NCBI GenBank assembly: GCA_038150305.1
Contig: JAYOTG010000016.1
Span: 1 to 44,495, forward strand
From: MGIIa-L3 sp038150305
GTDB taxonomy: Archaea > Thermoplasmatota > Poseidoniia > Poseidoniales > Poseidoniaceae
Direction: 5' to 3'
Length of the DNA stretch: 44,495 nucleotides
Shown: in pieces, positions 30,414-39,472 of the stretch
Layout: every line of letters starts with the position of its first letter
How positions within the stretch are numbered: position 1 is the stretch's first letter
Notes under the pieces: generated by a model
Database searches by the model: none
What the model saw: the letters and a program-made list of their open reading frames with translations, nothing else
Told to the model about the DNA's origin: nothing
Translations under genes and position numbers: made by a program

Positions 30414-31765
30414 AACAACAGCGTCCGGGCCATGAAGAGGGGCGAATGCAGGCTCTCCTGCGCCTCTTTGCTCGCGATCATTTCGGTCATCATCTCCTGC
30501 AAGGCGGGCTTGCGGCTCGCCTTCCCGACGAACCAATTGAGCAGCCAGGCCCGACGCGAGAGCTTCTGCATCCGGTAGGAGTTCGTCAGTTCGGGACCGA
30601 GCATGGCCCACATTTCTTCCATGTAGGCCTCGGGCGCAAGGCCCTCGACAATGTGCCGCGCAGCCATTTCTCCGGTCACCAATGCGTTGCCCACGCCTTC
30701 GCCCGAGAAGGGGTCGACCAGGCTCGCCGCATCGCCGACCAAGCGGATGCCGCTGCCTGCTGCCCGCCGTGGTTGTCGAGATTCCTTCTTTCGCGGGGAA
30801 CCGAAAGGCAACTGCCAGCCTTTGGCGCTGCCTTCGATCATCGTCGCGTTGGCGAAGCGCTCCTTGAACAGCGGATGGTTCGCGATGACGTCCGCCTGCA
30901 AGGCCTTGAGTTTCTTCTTCTGCTTGTCCATCAGGCCGATGACCATACCAATGCCGACGTTGACCACGCCTTCGGAGACGGGAAAGAGCCAGAAGTAGCC
31001 GGGGATGATCGAGTCCACGAAGTGAATCTCGATGTCGCCAACATCAGGGCCGCAGCCCTCGACGTTCTGCCAGTACTCGCGGTAGCCTGCACAGTAGTGC
31101 ATGCGATCCACCATGACCTCGCCATGCGTCTCTTCCACCAACGCCGTCGCCACCGGACAGCGGTATCCAGCAGCCCCAACGACTTCGCGGCTGTGCCACG
31201 TGTAGGTCTCGCCTTGGCGCCCACCAAGGCGCACCTCGACGGCCCGCACGGTTCGCGCATCACCGCTTCCGGGCCCGGGATCGTCCCCGCCTTGACCGTC
31301 GTCGAAGAGCACCGTGCGGACGTCGGCGCCTTGGACGACCGCGCCGCCGGCCTCGAGCACGAGTTCAGTCGAGCGTTCGAACATGAGGTGGTCGAATTGG
31401 GCGCGAGGTAGCGCGTATCCCGCCTCGAGGCGCTCAACGTCTTCCTCAGGAAGCGGAACGCGCACGCTGTTGCCTTTTGGGCTTGAGAAGAGGATGCCCG
31501 TCACGCGGAAATGCGGCGTGGCTTCGAGCCTTGGCTTCACGCCGAGCGCGGCCACGTGGGAGAGCGATTTCCCCCCTACGGCGTCGCCGCAGACCTTGTC
31601 GCGCGGCCAGACGCCTTTCTCGATGAGCAACACCTGCTGGCCCTTCATCGCGAGGTACCCCGCTGCAGCTGATCCACCGGGGCCTCCACCGACGACAATG
31701 GCGTCGAAGTCTGCCCCGTCCTCGGGCACAGGGCCGGTCTCGATTGGACCCTCCCACGAGCGCAT
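30410..31765 (-). CDS. Geranylgeranyl reductase family flavoprotein
   Basis: 451-residue FAD enzyme that reduces the double bonds of isoprenoid chains in archaeal ether lipids. It has the Rossmann FAD motif DAIVVGGGPGGSAAAGYLA (from residue 21), IEKGVWPRDKVCGDAVGG (the Cys-containing CGD motif of the family) and GDAASLVDPFSGEGVGNAL near residue 340. The length and order match archaeal digeranylgeranylglycerophospholipid reductases. It pairs functionally with the GGGP synthase at 3913-4734. Plant-type chlorophyll reductases are close relatives, but an archaeal lipid role is more likely here. Confidence 0.9.
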   Translation of the reverse strand: MRSWEGPIETGPVPEDGADFDAIVVGGGPGGSAAAGYLAMKGQQVLLIEKGVWPRDKVCGDAVGGKSLSHVAALGVKPRLEATPHFRVTGILFSSPKGNSVRVPLPEEDVERLEAGYALPRAQFDHLMFERSTELVLEAGGAVVQGADVRTVLFDDGQGGDDPGPGSGDARTVRAVEVRLGGRQGETYTWHSREVVGAAGYRCPVATALVEETHGEVMVDRMHYCAGYREYWQNVEGCGPDVGDIEIHFVDSIIPGYFWLFPVSEGVVNVGIGMVIGLMDKQKKKLKALQADVIANHPLFKERFANATMIEGSAKGWQLPFGSPRKKESRQPRRAAGSGIRLVGDAASLVDPFSGEGVGNALVTGEMAARHIVEGLAPEAYMEEMWAMLGPELTNSYRMQKLSRRAWLLNWFVGKASRKPALQEMMTEMIASKEAQESLHSPLFMARTLLF

Positions 31766-31850
31766 GAGGAGAGGGCATGGCCGGCATTCCTTGAGGTTGG
31801 TCCTTGTGCTGGCGCGGAACGTTCACACCCTTGGCCCATGTCAAGCAGGC

Positions 31851-32783
31851 GTGGACCCGACGTCAGCCGTGCGCCGTCGGGCGACGTGGATGCTGCTCTT
31901 GGTCACCTTGGTGTGGGGAGCGACCTTCATCTGGATGCGCGAAATCATGCTGGCCCTGGAGGCTGATTTGGATCGCATCGGAACCACGTCCGTCGTCGCC
32001 TTCCTCGTCTCGTCTCGGTTTACGCTGGCCGCGGCCGTCCTGCCGCTGTTTCCGTCCGTCCGCAGGCACCTCGGAAATCCAGACGTGTGGACCGCAGGAC
32101 TCGCCCTTGGGCTCGCGCTCCTCGCCGGCTTCTTGGCCCAGATGACGGCCCTTGGCGAGTTGGAACCCTCCACATCCGCGTTTCTGACCTCCCTGTACGT
32201 CGTCAGCACGGCGCTCTTGTCCAACCTGTTTGGTGAGGGCCGACCGTCGAGGCTGCTCTGGTTCGGCGTGCTGCTGGCGACCCTCGGCGCAGGGTTCATC
32301 GAGGGGCCGCCGCACCTGACGTGGGGCTGGGCGGAAATCATCACCGTCTTTTGCGCCGTGTGCTTTGCCGTTCACATCTTGCTGACCCAGCGGTACACGA
32401 CGCGGATGGATCCGCTGGCCCTGACCTTCACCTCCTTTGTCACCGTGGCTGTTCTGGCCATGGTGCTCGCGCTGCTTACCACGAAGAGCGGCAGCGGACC
32501 ATCGGACTTGGTCGGCGTCCTTCAGGTCGAGGGGGTGCTCATTCCGCTGCTGTGCCTTGGTTTGCTCGGGTCCTTGGTGGCGCTCGGCATCCTCAACCTC
32601 TACCAACGTCATTTGGAACCCGTGCGCGCGGCCATCATCTACACCCTCGAACCCGTTTGGGCCACGCTGTATGGCCTCGTGCTTGGCTTGGTCGGGTGGA
32701 CGCCGTGGATCCTTGTTGGTGGCGGACTGCTCGTTGTTGGCAACCTGATGGTTGAATTGACCAGCCAAGATGAGGAAGAATGA
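31851..32783 (+). CDS. DMT-family (EamA) transporter
   Basis: 310 residues with ten predicted helices arranged as two EamA repeats. The first repeat starts MLLLVTLVWGATFIWMRE and the second begins at about WGWAEIITVFCAVCFAVHILLTQRY. The closing LEPVWATLYGLVLGLVGWTPWILVGGGLLVVG segment is typical. The family exports amino acids or metabolites. GTG 31851 was chosen because the upstream open frame is antisense to the reductase gene; ATG 31890 would drop the basic N-terminus. It is followed 51 bases later by a sulfur amino acid enzyme and then a LysE exporter. Confidence 0.86.
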   Translation: MDPTSAVRRRATWMLLLVTLVWGATFIWMREIMLALEADLDRIGTTSVVAFLVSSRFTLAAAVLPLFPSVRRHLGNPDVWTAGLALGLALLAGFLAQMTALGELEPSTSAFLTSLYVVSTALLSNLFGEGRPSRLLWFGVLLATLGAGFIEGPPHLTWGWAEIITVFCAVCFAVHILLTQRYTTRMDPLALTFTSFVTVAVLAMVLALLTTKSGSGPSDLVGVLQVEGVLIPLLCLGLLGSLVALGILNLYQRHLEPVRAAIIYTLEPVWATLYGLVLGLVGWTPWILVGGGLLVVGNLMVELTSQDEEE

Positions 32784-32834
32784 GGCCGATTGAATGAACG
32801 CATCGTTCAAGTCCCTCATCGCGAGAGGCAAGGT

Positions 32835-34046
32835 ATGGCAGGCGGCGAAACGAACTCCACGACCGGCGGCTCCGACGCACCGCTGACCGAGCGCCGTTTT
32901 GCCACCAACGCCGTACACGCAGGAACCCAACACGTTGGCGATGCGGTGAACACGCCAATTTTCCAGTCCTCGACCTACAAACTGACCGATGAGCGGTATG
33001 CAGGATGGGCGGCTGGCGCCCAGCACACCCTGCTGTATTCCCGCATTTCCTCGGTCAACAGCGACGCCGTCGCACAGAAACTTCGCGCCATGGAAGGCGG
33101 CGAGGACGCCGAGATTTTCGCAAGCGGAATGGGGGCCATTTCATCTGTGTTCCTCGGTCTGTTGAACGCGGGAGATCACGTCGTGGCCAGCCCAGACGTC
33201 TATGGCGGGACGTACGGTTTGCTGAACAGTGAACTGACCCGTTTCGGTGTTGAAGTCACGTTGGCGGACATGCGTGACCCCGCCTCCTACGAGGCGGCCA
33301 TCCAGCCCAACACGAAGATGCTCTACATCGAGACCCTGACCAATCCCGTGCTCAAGGTCTGCGACATTCCGGCCATGGTGGAGATTGCAAAACGTCACAA
33401 CCTGCTGACCGTCATCGACAGCACCTTTGCCAGCCCCTGGGGATGCAATCCGTTGAATTACGGGGTTGACTTGGTCATCCATTCCACCACCAAGTATCTG
33501 GGCGGGCACAGCGACATCATCGGTGGAGCGGTGGTAGGACGCGCCGATTTGATCGCCAAGGTCTTCATGCAAAAAGTGCACTTTGGGGCCTCTCCTGACC
33601 CCCATGCATGCTACCTTCTCGAGCGCGGGATGCGTACGTTGCATGTGCGCATGCCGGTCATTTGCAGCAACGCAGCGACCGTCGCGGCCCGTCTTGAGCA
33701 GCACCCCGCCATCGAGCGGGTGTACCACACCTCGCTCGAGAGCCATCCCGATCACGACGTCGCGCAGCGTGTTCTGCCCAAGGGGTCGGGCATGGTCGCC
33801 TTCGTGGTCAAGGGAGGCGACGCGGCGGCCTTGCGTTTCATGCGCAAGCTGAACATCATCTACGAGGCGACCAGCCTTGGTGGCATTGAATCGCTCATCG
33901 AGTGCCCCTTCAACTCCAGCCATGGTGCGGTGCCAGAAGACGTTCGCATGGAAGCTGGGATCGTTCCAGGCTTCGTGCGCATGTCGATCGGTATCGAAGA
34001 CGTGGAGGACTTGTGGGACGACATCGCGCAAGCCCTTGACGCATGA
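32835..34046 (+). CDS. Cystathionine gamma-synthase/lyase-like PLP enzyme
   Basis: 403-residue member of the Cys/Met-metabolism PLP family. Features are AVHAGTQH, TPIFQSSTYKL, LYSRISSVNSDAVAQKLRAMEGGEDAEIFASGMGAISSVF, ETLTNPVLKVCDI, the PLP-binding Lys220 in STTKYLGGHSD, and the C-terminal SLGGIESLIECPFNSSH. It could be cystathionine gamma-synthase, gamma-lyase, O-acetylhomoserine sulfhydrylase or methionine gamma-lyase; these cannot be separated by eye. ATG 32835 was chosen instead of an upstream TTG. Its stop overlaps the LysE start (ATGA), so the exporter may move a product of this pathway. Confidence 0.88.
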   Translation: MAGGETNSTTGGSDAPLTERRFATNAVHAGTQHVGDAVNTPIFQSSTYKLTDERYAGWAAGAQHTLLYSRISSVNSDAVAQKLRAMEGGEDAEIFASGMGAISSVFLGLLNAGDHVVASPDVYGGTYGLLNSELTRFGVEVTLADMRDPASYEAAIQPNTKMLYIETLTNPVLKVCDIPAMVEIAKRHNLLTVIDSTFASPWGCNPLNYGVDLVIHSTTKYLGGHSDIIGGAVVGRADLIAKVFMQKVHFGASPDPHACYLLERGMRTLHVRMPVICSNAATVAARLEQHPAIERVYHTSLESHPDHDVAQRVLPKGSGMVAFVVKGGDAAALRFMRKLNIIYEATSLGGIESLIECPFNSSHGAVPEDVRMEAGIVPGFVRMSIGIEDVEDLWDDIAQALDA

Positions 34047-34654
34047 CCGGAGGGTCATGCATGGAGGCGGAGTTGCTGATTGCGGCTCTGGCGTTCATCG
34101 TCCCGATGTGCTTCACACCAGGCCCGAACAACATCTTGTGCGCCGCTCACGGCTCAAAATTCGGTGTGCAAGCCTCGCTGCCTCTGATTCTTGGCATGGG
34201 CGTCGGCTGGTCCCTGCTGGGCATCCTCATTGGCTTGACGACCAGCACCATCGAACAGCACCAGACCTTCTTCGGTTACCTTGGGGTGGTTGGCGCGCTG
34301 TACATCGCATCCATCGGCGTGAGCGTCATGCGCAGCTCTTCCCTGAAAACCGAGGACATCGATGAGCGGTTGGGCTTCACGACCGGCTTCATGCTTCAAA
34401 TGGTGAACGGGAAGGCATGGATTCACTTCCTCGTTCTGATGACGACTTTCGGGCAAGTCTTCGGCAGCGGGGCCTTGGCGAAGGTGCTGCTCGTGCTGCT
34501 CAACCTTTCCTTCGGTTGGCCAGCCGTGCTCACGTGGGCCGCGTTTGGGTCCTACCTTCGCTCCTTGTTCACCTCGGAGCGATCCGGTCGAGCCCTGAAC
34601 CAAATCTTCGGCCTCGCCCTCATCGGCGTGGCGGTCTACCTTGTGCTGGCCTGA
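34043..34654 (+). CDS. LysE/RhtB-family amino acid exporter
   Basis: 203 residues, six predicted helices. The N-terminal FIVPMCFTPGPNNILCAAHGSKFGVQASLPLILGMGVGW is the LysE/RhtB signature. The family exports lysine, homoserine, threonine or related amino acids. Its ATG overlaps the preceding stop by four bases (ATGA), which implies coupling to the cystathionine gamma-synthase-like enzyme; export of a homoserine or sulfur metabolite is inferred. ATG 34061 (MEAELLIA) is an alternative start. Confidence 0.87.
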   Translation: MTGGSCMEAELLIAALAFIVPMCFTPGPNNILCAAHGSKFGVQASLPLILGMGVGWSLLGILIGLTTSTIEQHQTFFGYLGVVGALYIASIGVSVMRSSSLKTEDIDERLGFTTGFMLQMVNGKAWIHFLVLMTTFGQVFGSGALAKVLLVLLNLSFGWPAVLTWAAFGSYLRSLFTSERSGRALNQIFGLALIGVAVYLVLA

Positions 34655-34657
34655 CCC

Positions 34658-36388
34658 TCAGGGTGCAGCGACGCCCATGGTTGCCGCGAGGTTCGCAAGA
34701 GCGTTTTCGAAAGCTTCCCTGTGACCGCCCTCCTCGTCCTCGAGCAGTGCCTTGCCAGCATCGATGAGCGCTCGGGCAGCGGTTGACCATGCACCGCCAC
34801 GGTCCCGCGCCACCGGCTCAAAATGCCATTCTTGGCCCGTGTGGCGGTCTGCAGCAAGCAGCCAGGCCCACGCCGCTGCAGCTTCTTCGACGTCGTCGTG
34901 ACGGTCACAGGCCGCTTTTTGCGCCCGACCGCCCCCGTCCAACACCCCGGTCAGCACGAGGTCATGCGCAAGGCCGAGGGGGCCCTTGAGCTGACCACGC
35001 CGGTGCGGAAAGCGTGCCTCGCGTCGTGCTGCTGCACGGGCGTCGTCCAAGCCGCGGAGGAAGGCGCCAAATGATTTCGGGCGACCGTCCACCGAAGCGA
35101 GGATGGCCGCGAGATCGTCGCCATTGAGCCCAAGTCCAACGAGACCGTCCTCGTGGTGGTCGGCCCAAAGGGCGCCCATGATGGCGTTGAGGCTGGCGCC
35201 TTTGGTGACGAGCAGGGCGCCTTCGTCACGCTCCCGCAACTCACCGCGCGTGTCGATGATTCCGCCACCAGCCGCCATCCGGGCCCTGAGCATGGCCGCG
35301 GCGAACACGGCTTCGTCTTCGGTGCCCCCAAGGCCTTCGAGATGCTCGACCACGTCGTCGAGGCTCTTGCCGTCGGACCAGCGGTCGTCCAACACCAACC
35401 CGTGCTCAAGGTTGGTCAAGACCTCGGCCTTTAGGCGTCCCGCGAGCATCCCTTCGTTAAGGGTCAGGCCTTGCCAGGCATCCAGCAAACGGTCCATGCC
35501 GTCCACACAGGCTTGTGGCAGCGCGTGGTCGAACGGCCATCCCTCCGGCGACCAACGCGCTTCCACATCGACCAGGCGAGGAAGGATGGGCGGCAGCATG
35601 GACATCGCAAGATGGTGGACGAAGGCCTTGTCTTTCTCACCGGCCGTACCCACGGCATCGAGATCGATGGCCACGATTGGACCATGGTGGAACACCAGTC
35701 GGACGTATCCGGTGACGTTGTGCTCGTCGTTGGCGACCACGGCCGCATCGATGCCTTCGGTGTGATGGACGGTGACGCCATCCACGGTCGTGGTGGTGAA
35801 CGTGAAGCGGGAGCGTTCCAGCACGTCATCCAACCAGCCTTCTGGAGGCGTGGCATCCCTTCCTGTGCACACGAATCCGTTGCTCCACGAGAAGAAGTGG
35901 AGGCCACGCCGAGCATGCTCTTCCCAGGCCAGCATGCGGAGGGTGACGTTGCTGTGGTTCTGCAGGCTGGCGAGGTAGGCTTGCTTTCCGTCGCCTCTGC
36001 GGATGTACGAACCGCTGCCAAAGGCTGAGTTCTGGTACTTCCCGACCGTGGAGATTTCGGTGTCATGAGCGGCGTGGAAGCTGCCCGCGAGGGCCTTTGC
36101 GATGTGGTCGCCGCGCTTCGCCAGCATGCGCTTCTTGAGCCACGCGATGTCGCTGCGACGCTGGACCACCTGGTCGATTTCCTTCATGGTCCGCTCGATG
36201 GGATCTCGCCGCCAGCCCCGCCGAACCGAACCGGCCAATTCGGGCAGGGCGCGCTCCGGGTGTTCGAGCAAGCGGTCGAGGTTCCGCCGCAAGCGCTTCG
36301 CCGTGTCTTCGTTGGCGTGCTTCGTGCCCCGCATACGAACCCGCTGGCGTTTTTTGCCAGGGAACTCGACCTGCGGTGCACGTGCCAT
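34658..36388 (-). CDS. Unrecognised 576-residue soluble protein
   Basis: Basic N-terminus (PGKKRQRVRMRGTKH), then a helical region with many charged residues, a central part with beta character (NVTGYVRLVFHHGPIVAIDLDAV) and a long Ala/Asp/Glu/Leu-rich helical C-terminal half. No signal peptide, membrane helix, ATPase motif or Cys cluster is visible. Several paired His residues (VTVHHTEG, FHHGP, VHHLAM) could bind metal. The family is unknown to me. It converges with LysE (3-base gap) and is followed upstream by the symporter gene on the same strand. Codon use looks native and no long competing frame covers it. Confidence 0.72.
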   Translation of the reverse strand: MARAPQVEFPGKKRQRVRMRGTKHANEDTAKRLRRNLDRLLEHPERALPELAGSVRRGWRRDPIERTMKEIDQVVQRRSDIAWLKKRMLAKRGDHIAKALAGSFHAAHDTEISTVGKYQNSAFGSGSYIRRGDGKQAYLASLQNHSNVTLRMLAWEEHARRGLHFFSWSNGFVCTGRDATPPEGWLDDVLERSRFTFTTTTVDGVTVHHTEGIDAAVVANDEHNVTGYVRLVFHHGPIVAIDLDAVGTAGEKDKAFVHHLAMSMLPPILPRLVDVEARWSPEGWPFDHALPQACVDGMDRLLDAWQGLTLNEGMLAGRLKAEVLTNLEHGLVLDDRWSDGKSLDDVVEHLEGLGGTEDEAVFAAAMLRARMAAGGGIIDTRGELRERDEGALLVTKGASLNAIMGALWADHHEDGLVGLGLNGDDLAAILASVDGRPKSFGAFLRGLDDARAAARREARFPHRRGQLKGPLGLAHDLVLTGVLDGGGRAQKAACDRHDDVEEAAAAWAWLLAADRHTGQEWHFEPVARDRGGAWSTAARALIDAGKALLEDEEGGHREAFENALANLAATMGVAAP

Positions 36389-36434
36389 CGGTCTGCCTCA
36401 TTGCACGGCGGGTGGCGTGTGGAATGAGGCTTTC

Positions 36435-38531
36435 TCACCCTTCTGCCTTGGTCAACGTGTAGTCGAGCACCACGAGTGAAACGCTCCACTGCACGGTTTC
36501 ACCGTCGTCTTGGTGGTTGCAGAAGGCGCCCCCTCCCGTAGCGACGGTTACGCTCAAATCGAGGGTTGAGGGGCCGAAGCCTGCGTCGCCTCCGTCAAGC
36601 GCCGCTCGCAGGTCGTCTTCTGAGATGTTCTCTGCGCCACCGGCATCGAACAAGGCACGGTCGAACCAATCGATGGCGACGTCGTGGGAAGCCGTGCTCC
36701 CCTCGACGTTTTGGCCTTCAGCGCTTTGGGAACGCTCCGCGCGCTGAAGCAGGCCGTTGATGGTGTCAGGTGCAGCATCTGCGGCTCCGGGGGCCGCACA
36801 GCCTGGGCCGTCCGCCGTTTCGTCCTCATCGTAGACCAAGGTCGCGACGATGCCCACGACGTTCCGCCCGTCCGCGGCCCCGCCGGCTCCATCGCTGTGA
36901 ACCTCAACAGGGACCGTCTGCCCGTCTGCCACGAATTCCTCACCGGACCCGATTTCAATGAATTCCAGGGTGCCTTCGATGGACCACGACGCTGCAGCAC
37001 CGGGCGCGTCCGGCGCGTCGCGCAGGAGGTAAGCGCCCTCGGCCGCGGCGGCCGGAGCGAGGATAACAAGGGCGGCGATGCCGATGGCTCGTCCAGATGG
37101 CATCTCAAAGCGCCCGAGCGGGGAACCGTCCTTGACGCGGTATGCGTGGTCGATGAAGTGCGCAAGGAAGGCCATGCCCATGCCTGGAATCGATTCGAAC
37201 ACGTGCTCATTGAGGCCAAGCAAGCGCCACACGATGACGCCTACGAGCGCGGCGATCATCATCGTGACCGAGTGGCGGGTGTCTGGCGTGTACCCAGCCC
37301 ATCGAATGATCAGCATCGGCACGAAGATGCCGCCGAGGCCGTACACGGCCAGCACCACGAGTGAGAACACGGAGTCTCCGCCAGGAACGTAGAGGCCACC
37401 GAGGGAAATGACCGTCGCGAACATGGCCATCACCAAGGTGACTTTCTTCGTCGTGCTGTGGTCTTGGCTCCATTCAGGTCGGATGTCGTCGGTCACAGCC
37501 GCCGTGCATGCAAGCACCTGACTGTCGGCCGTGGACATGGTCGCGGCGAAGATCGAGGCCAGGATGAGCCCGGCCCAGAAGGGGCCAAGCACTTCCATGG
37601 CGAGGGTCGGCAGCCCGAGCTCGGCGTCAAAACCGTCCTGCGTGAACACGACACGGCTGGCCCATCCAATCACCAGCATGAGGGCGATGAACGGCGTTTG
37701 CCAGACGAAGAACCAGACCATGGCCTGCTTTCGTTCCGTCTCGGTGCCGAGCGTCATGACACGCGAGACCACCTGAGGTTGTCCTGCAACACCAAGGCCG
37801 CCGAGGAAGAAGGCGAAGATCCACAGGCTCACGCCCAGCGCCAAGTTGGGCGGCACAAGTCCAGTGAGCATGGGGTCTTGAGCCGCGAGGCTGGTGTTGA
37901 GGCCACCAAAGCCACCGACCTGACCAAGCGCCACCCAGCAGAGCATGACGGTCCCGATGATCATCACGCAGGACTGGGCTGCGTCCGTCCAAATCGATGC
38001 GCGGATGCCACCCGCGTAGCAGTAGGCCACAACGAGGACGAATCCAATCAGGATGCCCAGTACGGGGTCCCATCCCATCATGGCAAACAGGGCCTTGCCG
38101 CCGCTGGTCAACTGAGCCGCGGCGTACACGGAAAGGAAGACCACGGACAGCACGGCGGCAAGTTTGGCTTCAGGCGCGCCCGTCACGCTTGCGACCAGGG
38201 ACGACAGGGACCGGACGCCGCGCTCGTTGGCTTCCTCCTGGATGTATTTGTAGAGCCAGATCCATGCGAGCACTTGACCGACGGTGGAGGCCAACCCGAT
38301 CCAGATGGCCGAATAGCCGACCGCATAGGTGAACCCGATGAACCCGATGAACATGTAGCCGCTGTTCCACGTGCTGACTGCGGAAAGGGCCGCCAAGGCC
38401 GGGTGCATGCCACGTCCCGCGACGAGGTAATCGTCGGTGGTGTCTTCCTTCACACGCATGCTCGAGAGGCCCACGGCCGCGAAAAAGCCGAGGAAGAGCA
38501 GGAAGGACAGGAGCATCACGACGTTGCTCAT
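36435..38531 (-). CDS. Sodium:solute symporter with long extracytoplasmic C-terminal domain
   Basis: About 698 residues. The first 480 form an SSS-type (PutP/SglT-like) transporter with about 13 helices, including DDYLVAGRGMHPALAALSAVSTWNSGYMFIG, AQLTSGGKAL and ASIFAATMSTADSQVLACTAAVTDDI. After the helix near residue 485-510 (AIGIAALVILAPAAAAEGAYLL) comes a soluble region of about 190 residues that is acidic, beta-rich and contains two Cys, likely outside the membrane. Transported solute unknown. The tail is not part of the standard SSS family and could bind ligand or partner. ATG 38531 (MSNVVMLL) was preferred to 38561. Confidence 0.86.
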   Translation of the reverse strand: MSNVVMLLSFLLFLGFFAAVGLSSMRVKEDTTDDYLVAGRGMHPALAALSAVSTWNSGYMFIGFIGFTYAVGYSAIWIGLASTVGQVLAWIWLYKYIQEEANERGVRSLSSLVASVTGAPEAKLAAVLSVVFLSVYAAAQLTSGGKALFAMMGWDPVLGILIGFVLVVAYCYAGGIRASIWTDAAQSCVMIIGTVMLCWVALGQVGGFGGLNTSLAAQDPMLTGLVPPNLALGVSLWIFAFFLGGLGVAGQPQVVSRVMTLGTETERKQAMVWFFVWQTPFIALMLVIGWASRVVFTQDGFDAELGLPTLAMEVLGPFWAGLILASIFAATMSTADSQVLACTAAVTDDIRPEWSQDHSTTKKVTLVMAMFATVISLGGLYVPGGDSVFSLVVLAVYGLGGIFVPMLIIRWAGYTPDTRHSVTMMIAALVGVIVWRLLGLNEHVFESIPGMGMAFLAHFIDHAYRVKDGSPLGRFEMPSGRAIGIAALVILAPAAAAEGAYLLRDAPDAPGAAASWSIEGTLEFIEIGSGEEFVADGQTVPVEVHSDGAGGAADGRNVVGIVATLVYDEDETADGPGCAAPGAADAAPDTINGLLQRAERSQSAEGQNVEGSTASHDVAIDWFDRALFDAGGAENISEDDLRAALDGGDAGFGPSTLDLSVTVATGGGAFCNHQDDGETVQWSVSLVVLDYTLTKAEG

Positions 38532-38586
38532 CGTGACGACCACACTCCTCCTCCCCATCAACGCTTCCGCGGAAGGGTGCAGCGAA

Positions 38587-39435
38587 TCAGGACCTCTGCC
38601 AACGGGCGATGGCCGCGGCTTCGACGCCTTCGACCGCCGCGGGAACGAGCAGGCAATTCAGGCGCCCTCCTCGTTCTGAAGGCAAGCCGTCAACGGTCGT
38701 GGTCACGAAGACCTCGTCGGCGGTGCCGACGTCGGCGCACAGCACCACCGTCCAGGTACCGACGTCGAGGCCCTCGACCGCTTCAGCAGAAAGCGAAGAG
38801 GCGCCCCCCTCTTCCGCGGGCCGATCGCCCAGACGTTCTGCCATCAGGTGCAGGCTTGCATGGGCGTCTTCAGGGCGCATGGGGCGTTGGTCGCCGGTGC
38901 CCGCGCCCGTTGGATCGAGGTCGAGCAGCACGAGCGTGTGGAGTCCGAGATGGCGGTTGACGGCGATGGTCTCCAGCGGCGACGTGGCGATCCACGAACC
39001 GTGCGGGTAGGTGAGGGTTGTTTGGCGCCCGAAGCGGTAGTTCGACAGCCCAGCCGCACCGGTGACCATCCCCGTGATGCTCAGGCCGTGAAGGACATGA
39101 CACGGGATGCCCGCCTCCTGAGCCCGCAGTTGGAGGTCAACGTGCGTGGTGGCCTGCAGCGGGTCTCCAACCACCAGCAGTGCGACGAGGGCGTCTTGCG
39201 CGAGCTCAAACATGCCGGTGGGGTGTTCCACGTCGGGCCGCATGACCCGTTCAATGGGGCCGACGCTCGCTTCGAGGGCGGCGAGGTCCGCGTCAGGCCA
39301 AAGCGCGGTGTAGGCTTCGTACCAGCGGTGGTCCGCGGCCGTTGCGGCTTCAACGGCCGCGAGGGTCATGCCGGAGAGGCCGCCGGGGCCGAGGCCCACA
39401 AGGAGCAAACCGGTTGGGGGCAACTCGACCGTCAT
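38587..39435 (-). CDS. dphB: Diphthine synthase (DphB)
   Basis: 282-residue SAM-dependent methyltransferase of the tetrapyrrole methylase fold. It methylates the elongation factor 2 histidine precursor during diphthamide formation. Family features are LLLVGLGPGGLSGMTLAAVEA at the N-terminus, YEAYTALW, VGDPLQATTH, GIPCHVLHGLSITGM, and YRFGRQTTLTYP. ATG 39435 (MTVELPPTG) was chosen over ATG 39474, because 39474 would overlap the divergent trm5 start at CATG 39472-39475 and leave no promoter. Diphthamide synthesis is an archaeal/eukaryotic trait. Confidence 0.9.
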   Translation of the reverse strand: MTVELPPTGLLLVGLGPGGLSGMTLAAVEAATAADHRWYEAYTALWPDADLAALEASVGPIERVMRPDVEHPTGMFELAQDALVALLVVGDPLQATTHVDLQLRAQEAGIPCHVLHGLSITGMVTGAAGLSNYRFGRQTTLTYPHGSWIATSPLETIAVNRHLGLHTLVLLDLDPTGAGTGDQRPMRPEDAHASLHLMAERLGDRPAEEGGASSLSAEAVEGLDVGTWTVVLCADVGTADEVFVTTTVDGLPSERGGRLNCLLVPAAVEGVEAAAIARWQRS

Positions 39436-39472
39436 GCTGATGCCGTCCTGACCGGTGGTCCCGATGAGCGGC

